64,000 nucleotides of DNA from Paenibacillus tianjinensis. Lineage in GTDB: Bacteria; Bacillota; Bacilli; Paenibacillales; Paenibacillaceae. Position 1 is the first letter of the stretch. Every line of letters starts with the position of its first letter. The DNA is taken from contig NZ_CP070969.1 of the NCBI RefSeq assembly GCF_017086365.1, forward strand, positions 1,984,001 through 2,048,000, in the 5' to 3' direction. A program made the translations under genes and the position numbers. The notes beneath the pieces are model-generated. The model searched no databases. It was not told the origin of the DNA and was given only the letters and a program-made list of their open reading frames with translations. Positions 43,231-51,611 of the stretch are shown piece by piece.

Positions 43231-44847
43231 TTATTGTTCTGACTCTTTCATATTGTCCAGTCTATTGCTGGTCCCCTTTGGATACTGGTGAGGGGCTTGT
43301 CTGATTCTATTTTTGCTGGATTTCACATTAGGTCTGGTTTTCATTGCCCACCATGGAGCCCGAATGACTAAATCCTTCATATTTGATTTAAAAAAAGGAC
43401 TGTAAGGCATTAAGTAATCGATCCCAAACGATTTCAGTGAGAGCAGATGGGCTAAAAGAGGGATCAATCCTGCCAAAATTCCGAATAATCCAAGAAAACC
43501 CGCCAGAAACATGAGGACAAAGCGAAGGAGCCGGATGGCTGAAGACATACTGAAATAAGGAATTACAAAATTTGAGATAGCCGTAAAAGAGACCACGATA
43601 ACAATCGCAGCGGAGACAAGTCCAGCTTCGACCGCGGCTTGTCCGATGACCAGGGCACCCACAATCGATATCGCCGGGCCAACGACCCTTGGCATTCTTA
43701 TCCCGGCTTCACGAATCACTTCAAATGTAACTTCCATAAGGAGTGTTTCTACCAAAGCGGGAAAAGGCGTTCCTTCCCTTTGTGCTGTAAGTGAGATCAG
43801 TAGCGTAGTAGGAATCATCTCCTGCTGGAATGTAGTCAGGGCAATATATAAAGAAGGAAGGAGCAGAGAAACGAGGAAAGCCACTAACCGCAGACAACGC
43901 AGAAAAGTTGATATATCGTACCGCTGATAGTAATCTTCAGGTGTTTGGAAAAAATTAAAAAAGGTGACTGGTGCAATTAGAGCAAAGGGTGTACCATCCA
44001 CGAGTACTGCAACCTGGCCATCCAAGAGGCTCCCGGCAACGGTATCAGGCCGTTCTGTGTCAATGATCATAGGAAAGGGAGACAAGGGTGCATCTTGGAT
44101 AAACTCTTCGATATAGCCGCTTTCAAGTATGCTGTCGGTATCAATGGACTTCAGTCTTTGAGTGATTTCTTCCACAACATCCGGGTTAGCAACATCCTGA
44201 ATATAGGCTAAAACTACTGTGGTATGAGTTAATTGACCGATATCGTGAGTTTCGAATTTAAGCTTAGGGGATCTAATTTTTCTCCGGACTAATGCTATGT
44301 TAGTTGTGATATCTTCGGTGAACCCTTCTTTTGGGCCCCTGACTACGGTTTGGGATGAGGGTTCTTCCACGCTGCGTCTGGCCCCTCCAGAGATCATAAC
44401 GGCTAGCGAAAACGGACAATTATTCATAATAATCACTGCGCTGCCGGAAAGGACTTCGGTAAAGAGCTGATCTTCCGTACGGATGATTTGAATGTTTCCG
44501 GAAGGAAGCTTTTCCAGTAAACGGGAAGCGATCTGATTAGGGTTAGTTTTGCTTTGAGTGTGGTCAGAATCTTCACGGATTAAACCTTCGAATAAGCTTG
44601 TCAATAATTTCTGATCAATTAATCCTTCGAAGTAACAGACCGCCATCCCGGATGGGTCTGCCGGTTGCCCGGATAGGGTACGGACGGTAAAGTCAGGACT
44701 TTGGCCGAATTGATCTTTAAGTAAGAGGAGCGTATGAGCTAAAGAGGGATTAATAGAATGAACCTCCGGCTGCTTCTTGGATTTTTCGATCTTCTGACTC
44801 TGCTGTTTTTGCTGTGAAAAAACCCTTTTAAACCACCGGCCAAGCAT
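43231..44847 (-). CDS. gerKA: Spore germination protein, GerKA type
   Basis: 538 residues of the GerA family. A long cytoplasmic N-terminal domain carries the usual ESGYIEEFIQDAPLSPFP and TVAGSLLDGQVAVLVDGTPFAL, with a basic extreme N-terminus (KRVFSQQKQQSQKIEKSKK). About five membrane helices follow (from about 325) and then a basic tail. It is the first gene of the A-C-B receptor operon. A nested GC-rich hairpin (44936-44972) lies upstream; no sure sigma-G promoter was found by eye. Confidence 0.93.
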   Translation of the reverse strand: MLGRWFKRVFSQQKQQSQKIEKSKKQPEVHSINPSLAHTLLLLKDQFGQSPDFTVRTLSGQPADPSGMAVCYFEGLIDQKLLTSLFEGLIREDSDHTQSKTNPNQIASRLLEKLPSGNIQIIRTEDQLFTEVLSGSAVIIMNNCPFSLAVMISGGARRSVEEPSSQTVVRGPKEGFTEDITTNIALVRRKIRSPKLKFETHDIGQLTHTTVVLAYIQDVANPDVVEEITQRLKSIDTDSILESGYIEEFIQDAPLSPFPMIIDTERPDTVAGSLLDGQVAVLVDGTPFALIAPVTFFNFFQTPEDYYQRYDISTFLRCLRLVAFLVSLLLPSLYIALTTFQQEMIPTTLLISLTAQREGTPFPALVETLLMEVTFEVIREAGIRMPRVVGPAISIVGALVIGQAAVEAGLVSAAIVIVVSFTAISNFVIPYFSMSSAIRLLRFVLMFLAGFLGLFGILAGLIPLLAHLLSLKSFGIDYLMPYSPFFKSNMKDLVIRAPWWAMKTRPNVKSSKNRIRQAPHQYPKGTSNRLDNMKESEQ

Positions 44848-44935
44848 CTGCTAATCACTCCATTCCAAGATAAATGATATGGATAATTTGTTCAAAATGA
44901 TTAAATTTATTCCTCAACAGATTGTCCAGCACAAA

Positions 44936-44972
44936 GAGCCGCCCCCTCCAAAGGGGAAAAACAGAGCGGCTC
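44936..44972. other. Nested hairpin between gerKA and the DUF421 gene
   Basis: GAGCCGC and GCGGCTC enclose a second stem CCCC/GGGG. There is no long T run on either strand, so a terminator role is uncertain. It lies between divergent genes. Confidence 0.4.
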
Positions 44973-45058
44973 AGGGAAATTTATAGGAAGAAATATGAAT
45001 AGGAAACTTATATGCCTAACATACTAGATGAAAATCGGCATTACAGGAGGACTATGTG

Positions 45059-45634
45059 ATGGATCTGGATTGGATATGGAAATCGGCTTTTCTAGTGGTA
45101 GTAGGTATAATCCTTCTGAGAATTGCGGGCAGAAAATCAATTTCACAAATGAGCATAGCCACGACAGTAATTATGATCTCAATCGGTACTACAATAGTTC
45201 AACCCATTGCGAATCATGAATTATGGAAAGCTGTTGGCTCTGCCACGGTATTTATTTTGTCATTACTCCTGATTGAATATTTACAATTAAAATATAATTG
45301 GCTTGAGAAATTACTAAGCGGCAAATCAAAGACCGTTATTGAGAACGGACAAATAAATGTACATAATCTCCGCGCTATCCGCATGTCAGTAGACCAACTT
45401 GAAATAAGGCTTAGAGAGCAGGGGATTTCGAGTTTCAAAGATGTCAAAACCGCTACCCTTGAACCCAACGGCCAATTAGGATACGAACTGATGCGGCATG
45501 CCAAGCCAGTGACGATCGGGGAATTGGAACGTATGCTTGGCTTGAAGCCGCAAGACAAGAAGGAACAGGGCCCTCTATTCAAAGAAGTGATTCAAGACCA
45601 CCATGAGAGCGGGGTGGACTCAACCCTGCAGTAG
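45059..45634 (+). CDS. DUF421 (YetF/YcaP-like) membrane protein
   Basis: 191 residues from ATG 45059, eight bases after AGGAGG. Three N-terminal helices are followed by a cytoplasmic DUF421 core: RIAGRKSISQMS, then NWLEKLLSGKSKTVIENGQINVHN across two strands, and the motif EIRLREQGISSFKDVKTATLEPNGQL. In Bacilli several paralogues occur, some linked to sporulation or germination. The biochemical role is unknown. It is divergent from gerKA and convergent with the aminomutase-like gene. Confidence 0.88.
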   Translation: MDLDWIWKSAFLVVVGIILLRIAGRKSISQMSIATTVIMISIGTTIVQPIANHELWKAVGSATVFILSLLLIEYLQLKYNWLEKLLSGKSKTVIENGQINVHNLRAIRMSVDQLEIRLREQGISSFKDVKTATLEPNGQLGYELMRHAKPVTIGELERMLGLKPQDKKEQGPLFKEVIQDHHESGVDSTLQ

Positions 45635-45643
45635 TGGCAGTTT

Positions 45644-46795
45644 TTAGGTCGGTTTCTGACAAGCGACAGTAATAACACTTTCCACGTTTTTTCTTGCTGG
45701 TTTGCTCCAATGCTGTTCATTTCCTGGAAGGTCATCGAACCATTCTGCATCATCGGGACAATCCAGAATCATGAACTTGCCGTATTTTTGATCTCTTGAC
45801 TGATGGTATTTGAGATACGCCTTGCCCTGGTCAATTGCCAGAATTTCTATTTTGCCGGAGGAATGGCTCATAGATAACCGTACTCTTTTACCTAGTCCAG
45901 AGGTTCTTGCCTTAGCTTCTTCTACAATTTGATAAACACGGGCAAGCGGCAGTACAAATTCCCGGTTGCCGGCGACCGGACGGTTAATAAAAAAGTAATA
46001 AGGGGTAACACCTGCCCAGGAAAGCCGGTCCAGGAGTTCTCCCAAAACAACAGGATTATCATTAATGCCTTTAAGGATCGGTGTCTGATTGACGACAATT
46101 GCGCCAGCATTATGGAGGGCTGAAAAGGCTCTTTTTGCTTCTTCTGTAATTTCCCGGGGGTGATTAATATGAGCCATCACATATATCCGTCTGTCTTTGG
46201 TGGAGTGGGACCGGATTAGCTCGAGCAGTTCATTGTCCTCGGATATACGCATTGGATTATATACGGGGATTTTGGAACCGAGACGGATAATTTTTACATG
46301 ATCAATGGCTCTTAATCTCTCAATGATTGAACGAAGTTTGGGGGTGGAGAGGATTAAACTGTCTCCGCCGGTAAGAAGCACATTGTTTATCTCCGGATGG
46401 TTAGCGATATACTCCAGACCTGGCGAAACATCGGACACTGCTTCTTTGACATCATTACGGAATAAACGCTTACGGAAGCAATACCGGCAGTAAGCCCCGC
46501 AGACTTCGGATACGATTAGGAGAGCTGTGGTCTTGTATTTATGCTGGCATCCGGGCACAACATAATTTGTATCCTCATCTGAGGCGTCCCAGCGCCCGTA
46601 CTCCGTTAGTTCACCTTCACCCGGAATCACGAGCTTTCGAATAGGGTCTTCCGGATTGTCCCAATCAATCAGTGAAAGATAGTAATCATTCACTCGAAAT
46701 ACAAATTTGTCCGTGACTACCTTAAGTCTCTCCTTTTCCGGCCCAGAGATCATCTCAATCTTATTGATATCCGTTATGTACCTTACCTTTTCCAA
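45644..46795 (-). CDS. kamA: Lysine 2,3-aminomutase family radical SAM protein (KamA)
   Basis: 383 residues from TTG 46795, which follows AAAGGAGAGA; a longer frame to 46942 runs through the riboswitch terminator and is not real. The radical SAM cluster motif is CGAYCRYC. LLTGGDSLIL and KIIRLGSKIPVYNPMRI are family segments, and SHSSGKIEI carries the likely PLP Lys. KamA turns L-lysine into beta-lysine. Beta-lysine is a precursor of the compatible solute N-acetyl-beta-lysine, or can be used in lysine breakdown. A c-di-AMP riboswitch with terminator precedes it. No acetyltransferase partner (AblB) is adjacent. Confidence 0.9.
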   Translation of the reverse strand: MEKVRYITDINKIEMISGPEKERLKVVTDKFVFRVNDYYLSLIDWDNPEDPIRKLVIPGEGELTEYGRWDASDEDTNYVVPGCQHKYKTTALLIVSEVCGAYCRYCFRKRLFRNDVKEAVSDVSPGLEYIANHPEINNVLLTGGDSLILSTPKLRSIIERLRAIDHVKIIRLGSKIPVYNPMRISEDNELLELIRSHSTKDRRIYVMAHINHPREITEEAKRAFSALHNAGAIVVNQTPILKGINDNPVVLGELLDRLSWAGVTPYYFFINRPVAGNREFVLPLARVYQIVEEAKARTSGLGKRVRLSMSHSSGKIEILAIDQGKAYLKYHQSRDQKYGKFMILDCPDDAEWFDDLPGNEQHWSKPARKNVESVITVACQKPT

Positions 46796-46884
46796 ATAAA
46801 TCTCTCCTTTAATCTCATTTGTGTGAGAAGGAGGGAGCCTTGGTATCAATAGCCTAACTGCTGCCAGCAGGGTCAAAACAGCAC

Positions 46885-46912
46885 AAAAAGAGACCCTTAG
46901 AAAAGGGTCTCT
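46885..46912 (-). terminator. Riboswitch expression-platform terminator upstream of kamA
   Basis: On the minus strand AGAGACCCTT pairs perfectly with AAGGGTCTCT, followed by five T. The first arm can instead pair with GGGTCT (46940-46935) at the end of the aptamer, giving an antiterminator. Confidence 0.88.
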
Positions 46913-46932
46913 GTGATGTAAGTTACAAAAAA

Positions 46933-47068
46933 GCAGACCCATCCACTACTGACGAGGTTAGCTGACGGACTCGGGTAAGATGGTACCCTACACTCTAATT
47001 TGAATGATTCGCCCCAATTGACTGGTTCCCCCGCTTTCCAGCTGTAAATTCTGGAAATTAAGCGTAGG
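46933..47068 (-). ncRNA. c-di-AMP riboswitch (ydaO/yuaA) before kamA
   Basis: Minus-strand blocks in order: ACGCTTAATTTCC, GCGGGGGAACC, GGGGCGAATC, GTAGGGT, then CCCGAGTCCGTCAGCTAACC and CGT. They match the family almost base for base. The loop CCATC (46983-46979) pairs with GATGG (46943-46939), the pseudoknot. GATGG shares two bases with the antiterminator GGGTCT, so ligand binding should favour the terminator. The 3' P1 strand (CAGTAG) is less regular than in the other copy. Confidence 0.94.
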
Positions 47069-47071
47069 TAA

Positions 47072-47100
47072 AGTATACCCATGTTGCTTTGAAATGTCAA
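47072..47100 (-). promoter_or_regulatory. Promoter of the riboswitch-kamA transcript
   Basis: On the minus strand TTGACA (47100-47095), a 17-base spacer and TATACT (47077-47072). The aptamer begins a few bases after the expected start. Confidence 0.85.
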
Positions 47101-47334
47101 AAGTATTCCCGCACCTTTTAATCGCTTATTTTTTGAGCTCAAAAAATTTTTTTCTGGTTACTCTCGTCCACCTGGGACAGAGAAATAATTCCAGGCAGTT
47201 GCGTTTCTGTTCGGTAATTGCGTAAATCCTGCTGTCCCAAGGGTTTCACGTTCTTACAGAGACAGTTAAGGGAATGCCGAAACAGCTTGTTCGTTCCGTC
47301 AGTAGACTGCCAATTTAACATCACTGCAAGCGCT

Positions 47335-47348
47335 TTCATATCATGTAA
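47335..47348 (+). promoter_or_regulatory. cre-like site upstream of the HAD-mtlD genes
   Basis: TGCAAGCGCTTTCA fits the CcpA consensus TGNAANCGNNNNCA. It lies 145 bases before the HAD gene in an otherwise unassigned gap (47143-47492). Confidence 0.45.
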
Positions 47349-47492
47349 AGCTTTCTGCCGCGCTTGACGTATTTGGAAATCCTTTGTTATGGTTTTTATA
47401 AGCAAAAGCCAGCAAAACCGGCCTTTTGTAGAACTTCGCCCCTGTTTTGCGTAAGATATTCTAACCCAACCAACTAAAACTGAGGGAGATGA

Positions 47493-48170
47493 TTGAGTTT
47501 GATCAAGGGTATCATATTTGATTTTGATGGAACGATTATCGACACCGAAACGGCTTGGTACACGGCATTTAGTGAGGCTTACGAAGAGCATGGAGTAGAA
47601 TTGACGCTTGAACAGTACTCCACCTGTATCGGAACCAGTTTAAACACCTTTAATCCGTACGAATATCTTATGACAGATTTGAAGCTTCCTATCGACAAGG
47701 AGGATTTCAAAAGAGCTGTTCAGCAGAGACATAGTAAACTTATGGAGCTTGAGACGATACGTCCGGGAATCCAGTATTATTTGGATTCAGCCAAAGAAGT
47801 TGGGTTGCGTATGGGGCTGGCGTCCAGCTCATCTATGGAATGGGTGGAGAAATATCTGGATCAATTGGGGATCCGGCATTATTTCGAGTGTATACGGACG
47901 TCGGATCATGTTGAAAATGTGAAACCGGACCCTGAATTATACAATCAGGCTTTAACTTGTCTGGGGATTATGCCTGATGAGGCTGTGGCTATTGAAGATT
48001 CACCGAATGGGTCTAAGGCAGCCGCAGCAGCGGGGATGAACTGTGTCGTTATCCCCAATAATATTACAAGTTTCCTGGAGTTTGAACCCTCGCATCACAT
48101 CATAGAAAGCTTAAGTCACCTCGATTTTGATCATGTCCTTACCCGTCGCTGCTTCCAGAAAACTGGTTAA
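47493..48170 (+). CDS. HAD-superfamily sugar-phosphatase-like hydrolase
   Basis: 225 residues from TTG 47493 (TTG 47499 is better spaced from GAGGGAG). HAD motif I is IIFDFDGTIIDTE, II is MGLASSSS, Lys is in VKPDPELY, and motif IV is AIEDSPNGSKAA. The beta-phosphoglucomutase/sugar-phosphatase cap is present (subclass I). It stands 46 bases before mtlD on the same strand. In Acinetobacter baylyi a HAD phosphatase domain is fused in front of MtlD to make mannitol from fructose 6-phosphate, so a mannitol-1-phosphatase role is a fair inference. It could also be a general YhcW-type phosphatase. Confidence 0.88.
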   Translation: MSLIKGIIFDFDGTIIDTETAWYTAFSEAYEEHGVELTLEQYSTCIGTSLNTFNPYEYLMTDLKLPIDKEDFKRAVQQRHSKLMELETIRPGIQYYLDSAKEVGLRMGLASSSSMEWVEKYLDQLGIRHYFECIRTSDHVENVKPDPELYNQALTCLGIMPDEAVAIEDSPNGSKAAAAAGMNCVVIPNNITSFLEFEPSHHIIESLSHLDFDHVLTRRCFQKTG

Positions 48171-48216
48171 AGAACGCTGAAACCGAAACGAATCTTAATA
48201 CAAGGGGGACGCCTTA

Positions 48217-49422
48217 TTGAGAGCAGTGCATTTTGGCGCTGGAAATATTGGCAGAGGGTTTATTGGTCCAATGCTGTCGAAATCAGGCTACAAGGTTTGT
48301 TTTGTCGGACGGAATAAGAAACAAATCACTCAACTGCAGAAGCGTGGTCAATATCAAGTGACTTTGGCCAATGAGGACCGGGACAGTTTTATAGTGAGTA
48401 ATGTAACAGCGATTCATATAGGGGAAGCTGATGATGTGGCAAAAGCTATAGCGGAGGCTGAAATTGTAACAACGGCAGTGGGAATATTGGCACTCAAGGA
48501 TATCGCCAGTTCAATAGCCAGGGGAATAGAGCTCAGACTTAAAAGCGATAATCCTAAACCGCTTCATGTGTTTGCCTGCGAGAATGGGATTAAGAGCAGC
48601 AGGAGATTAAAGGAATCCGTATATCTTCATCTGAAGCACTCCTTCAGAGAAAAGGCAGACCACTGCATAGCTTTTCCCAATGTTATGGTGGATCGGATAG
48701 TACCTGTGCAAAAAAATAAAGATTCGCTTGAAATCCTTGTTGAGCCTTACAAAGAATGGGTTATTCCCCGCAGTGAGATAATGAGTGGATATAACGAAAT
48801 CCAAGGTGCTCACTATGTCAATTCTTTAGATCCGTACCTTGAGCGAAAGCTATATACCGTAAATACAGGGCACTGCTGCGCAGCTTATTTCGGTTATCTG
48901 GAGGGATATAGCAGTATTCAGGAGGCAATGTCCGATCCTGGAATCCGATCCCGTGTACGAGGCGTTCTTCAAGAAACCGGGGCATTACTTGTACATTTAT
49001 ATGGGTTTGATCCTGCAGCGCATCATAAATATATAAACAAAATGATGAAAAGGTTCGAGAATCCCCATTTTAATGATTCCATCACCAGGGTTGCACGTTC
49101 CCCGCTACGAAAACTTTCTCCTACTGAACGGTTAATTCAGCCTGCCATGCTCGCCTTTAAATATGGATTAGAAGTTAATTATCTTGTTCGCGCTATCGCT
49201 TCAGCACTGTTTTTTGACTACAGAAATGATGAAGAGGCTCTGCAGCTTCAGGAAGCAATCCGGAAATTTGGGCTCAGTGAAGTTATTTCTACGATGTTGA
49301 TGATACCGGCAGATCATCCGCTTCATGGACAAATCATAGGAGAATATCATAAAATCCGCTTGCAAAATCCTCATATGACCGGTAGCAGCTTTGAATCCAT
49401 GATTAATAGTCTTCGTCTTTAA
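48217..49422 (+). CDS. mtlD: Mannitol-1-phosphate 5-dehydrogenase
   Basis: 401 residues starting at TTG after AAGGGGGACGCC. The NAD-binding start RAVHFGAGNIGRGFIGPML is diagnostic for MtlD. FACENGIKSS and FPNVMVDRIVP follow, and then the catalytic region KLYTVNTGHCCAAYFGY with its Lys and His. It interconverts mannitol 1-phosphate and fructose 6-phosphate with NAD(H). No mannitol PTS genes (mtlA, mtlF, mtlR) are near, unlike catabolic mtl operons; the partner is a HAD phosphatase gene. It is a somewhat long MtlD, with the usual domain order. Confidence 0.92.
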   Translation: MRAVHFGAGNIGRGFIGPMLSKSGYKVCFVGRNKKQITQLQKRGQYQVTLANEDRDSFIVSNVTAIHIGEADDVAKAIAEAEIVTTAVGILALKDIASSIARGIELRLKSDNPKPLHVFACENGIKSSRRLKESVYLHLKHSFREKADHCIAFPNVMVDRIVPVQKNKDSLEILVEPYKEWVIPRSEIMSGYNEIQGAHYVNSLDPYLERKLYTVNTGHCCAAYFGYLEGYSSIQEAMSDPGIRSRVRGVLQETGALLVHLYGFDPAAHHKYINKMMKRFENPHFNDSITRVARSPLRKLSPTERLIQPAMLAFKYGLEVNYLVRAIASALFFDYRNDEEALQLQEAIRKFGLSEVISTMLMIPADHPLHGQIIGEYHKIRLQNPHMTGSSFESMINSLRL

Positions 49423-49492
49423 ATTCTGATAACAACGTCCCTCTCTATATTTATATGGAGAGGGGCTTAGTTTTGCAGAAAGGTGATGGATG

Positions 49493-49852
49493 ATGTTGAA
49501 TATTATTGACGCTTGCCGGAAATGTGCACTTGCTTGTGAAGAATGCTTAGTTTTTTGTTTGGAGGAAGCGGATACAGATGCCCAATCCAGGATGAAAATG
49601 ATCGAGGCTTTGAGCGATTGCATAGATTTTTATAATATATCAATACGTTATTTGATTAGAAACAGCGGCTTTTCTAAAGCGATTTGCCAACTCTGCGCCG
49701 ACATTAGTTCTGAATGTGCAACAGCTTGTGAGCAGCTTACAGGCACATGCTACCAGAGTTGTGCTCAAACCTGTAGAGAATGTGCGGAAATCTGTCACAG
49801 AATCACTGAAGTGGGAAGTATCATTCCTGTCAATGCCATGCTATTGCATTAA
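49493..49852 (+). CDS. Cys-rich four-helix bundle protein (DUF326/Csp-like)
   Basis: About 119 residues from ATG 49493; ATG 49490 is one codon earlier. Cys residues recur at helix spacing: ACRKCALACEECLVFC near the start, AICQLCADISSECATACEQ in the middle, then SCAQTCRECAEICH. This is the pattern of DUF326 and of copper storage proteins of the Csp3 type, which load Cu(I) inside a Cys-lined four-helix bundle. It has no signal peptide, so it acts in the cytoplasm. Copper storage is inferred from the family. Confidence 0.82.
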   Translation: MLNIIDACRKCALACEECLVFCLEEADTDAQSRMKMIEALSDCIDFYNISIRYLIRNSGFSKAICQLCADISSECATACEQLTGTCYQSCAQTCRECAEICHRITEVGSIIPVNAMLLH

Positions 49853-49969
49853 GATTAATATAACCTTGTAAAATGAAACCAAGAGAGAATTACTAAACAA
49901 AAAATTACTATACTGCACTTCTGCTTATTCCTGCGCATACACTAGAAAAAAGCCCAGGAGATGATACAG

Positions 49970-50362
49970 TTGTCTGATATTCAAAACCTTTGCAGCAGCT
50001 TTGCAGGTATTCTTGGCGGTGAAATGTCAGTGAAGCACGGAGCATGCATTGTTGAAAAGAATCGTCACCACATTCCAGTAACCATTGCGGGCAGACCTTC
50101 AGGAAGAGTTATGCATTCCTTATGGTCTTTTGAAAGTCTTGACCCTTCAGGGAAAGCATTAGTATTAGGGGAAACCGCCTTGCTGGAAGAAGAAGTTTTT
50201 GAATTCACATCCACACTGCAAAAGTATGGTATTGTGGTCAGCGGGTTACATAACCACTGGTTAATGGATCGTCCGCCGCTTCTTTATGCCCATTATTATT
50301 TCATTGGAGATCCATTAAGTTTTGCTGCCGGTGTTGCTGAGGCCTATCAACATCTGAAGTAA
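49970..50362 (+). CDS. DUF1259 domain protein, single-repeat form
   Basis: 130 residues from TTG 49970, nine bases after AGGAG; ATG 49961 immediately abuts that site. The family blocks are seen: HSLWSFESL, LVLGETALLEEEVFEFTSTLQK with the Glu cluster, IVVSGLHNHWL and YAHYYFIGDP. DUF1259 (LppY/LpqO) proteins are often about twice as long, with two repeats and a signal peptide. This one has one repeat and no signal. The function is unknown; His and Glu clusters suggest a metal site. Confidence 0.8.
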   Translation: MSDIQNLCSSFAGILGGEMSVKHGACIVEKNRHHIPVTIAGRPSGRVMHSLWSFESLDPSGKALVLGETALLEEEVFEFTSTLQKYGIVVSGLHNHWLMDRPPLLYAHYYFIGDPLSFAAGVAEAYQHLK

Positions 50363-50409
50363 TCCATTCTATTGATTACGATTTCTAACAGCCGTTCTTA
50401 GTAGGGAAG

Positions 50410-50442
50410 CCCGGCAAATGGAACGTTGTTCTATTTGCTGGG
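50410..50442. terminator. Hairpin after the DUF1259 gene
   Basis: CCCGGCAAAT pairs with ATTTGCTGGG, with GAAC/GTTC inside. There is no strong T run, so it is a stem of unsure function. Confidence 0.45.
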
Positions 50443-50473
50443 TTACCCATATTCTTCGCTGGTTATAATAAAA

Positions 50474-50514
50474 GACCTTAGTCCTCTATGGTTCAGGACC
50501 AAGGCCGCTTTTAA
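50474..50514. terminator. Bidirectional terminator before the Mn-catalase gene
   Basis: CCTTAGTCCT pairs with AGGACCAAGG. TTTTAATT follows on the plus strand and TTTTATTAT on the minus strand, between convergent genes. Confidence 0.7.
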
Positions 50515-50546
50515 TTAATTAAGATAAACTGTCTTTCGTGTTTAGT

Positions 50547-51395
50547 TTATAATTGCCCTTTATTTACTACATACGGTCCCGTACCCGGTATGGAATGCTG
50601 ATGATCCGCCGGAGGGTTCAGCACCGGAATACCGCCCATCGCCTGTGGTTTTGGAACGTATTCGAAATTCCCCGTACCATCAGGCAGCGGCCCGTTAGCC
50701 CAGGCTCCCATGCTGCTCTCCTCACCAGCCGAGAAATTCATGAATTGACGTGTCGCCGGTTCCACTGTTAATTCGCGCGGGAATGAAGCAGGTGCGATTG
50801 GACCATCAATCGCTTCTATTTCCTCGATGGCTGCGAGCCACTGGTTCTGGTGCATAATATCCCGGGAGATCATGAAATGTAACATTTCACGTACCCCGGG
50901 ATCTGTTGTTTGCTCATATAAGCGAACCACCTGAAGCAGTCCTTGAGATTCAGCATTCAGATTGGCACGGAAGTCTGCCAGTAAATGTCCGCTGGAGACA
51001 ATGTAGCGGCTGTTCCACGGAAAGCCGTTACTGTCCGTAGGTACGGCTCCGAGACCGGATACAATTGCATGCTGCGGATTCATACCGCCCAGAACGGAAG
51101 CGATCAGCGGATCCTTGGCTGCTTCGTCTACCTGATCAACAGGCGCCCCATCCAGAAGCTGGGCAATCATTGTACACAACATTTCAACGTGACCGATTTC
51201 CTCGGTCCCTATATCGAGAAGCATATCACGGTATTTCTGCTCTGCACGGCAGTTAAAGCCCTGGAACAAATACTGCATCATAACGGACATTTCACCGAAC
51301 TGTCCGCCAAGCACTTCCTGCAGTTTTCTTGCGTATACCGGATCCGGTTTTTCAGGTTTTGCACGAAATTGGAGTTCCTTGATGTGGAAAAACAT
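50547..51395 (-). CDS. Manganese catalase
   Basis: 282 residues, the size of non-heme Mn-catalases. Metal-ligand segments: GEMSVMMQYLFQ (Glu about 35), GTEEIGHVEML (Glu and His about 65-70), AESQGLLQVVRLYE (about 150) and FMISRDIMHQNQW (His about 180). The C-terminal tail (about 200-282) is the usual lasso that wraps the neighbouring subunit. It removes hydrogen peroxide. The start has AAAGGAGGCAACC on the minus strand. It is separate from the shorter CotJC at the window start and could be a spore-associated form, as in several Bacilli. Confidence 0.93.
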   Translation of the reverse strand: MFFHIKELQFRAKPEKPDPVYARKLQEVLGGQFGEMSVMMQYLFQGFNCRAEQKYRDMLLDIGTEEIGHVEMLCTMIAQLLDGAPVDQVDEAAKDPLIASVLGGMNPQHAIVSGLGAVPTDSNGFPWNSRYIVSSGHLLADFRANLNAESQGLLQVVRLYEQTTDPGVREMLHFMISRDIMHQNQWLAAIEEIEAIDGPIAPASFPRELTVEPATRQFMNFSAGEESSMGAWANGPLPDGTGNFEYVPKPQAMGGIPVLNPPADHQHSIPGTGPYVVNKGQL

Positions 51396-51611
51396 ATGGT
51401 TGCCTCCTTTATCTATGGTGTTTTTTTACTTCCCTTCTATGTTTACCCTTGCCAGTTTCAACTTAATCATCCAGCTGACAGGTAGGAGTCTGCAGTTTTA
51501 TTAGTAAACGTCCATGTGAACATTCGCTAAATCTTGTCATTGATAGTATGGAATTCATCTAATTGGACTGTTAATATATTATTTACGTCAAAATAAAAGA
51601 AGGTCCTGGTA

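Noticed and set aside
44848..44935. A sigma-G promoter for gerKA
   Set aside because: No convincing TGNATA / CATNNTA pair at proper spacing could be read by eye.
45028..45219. A 63-residue plus-strand frame overlapping the DUF421 gene
   Set aside because: Different frame, low-complexity Ser/Asn-rich translation, and the AGGAGG site serves ATG 45059 of DUF421.
46796..46942. N-terminal extension of the KamA-family protein to 46942
   Set aside because: It runs through the riboswitch terminator, and TTG 46795 has a good AAAGGAGAGA site. The extended residues look like translated non-coding DNA.
47139..47591. A 150-residue minus-strand frame between the kamA promoter and the HAD gene
   Set aside because: No ribosome binding site; it overlaps the start of a real gene on the other strand and a cre-like site. 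It could be a decayed gene but nothing is recognisable.
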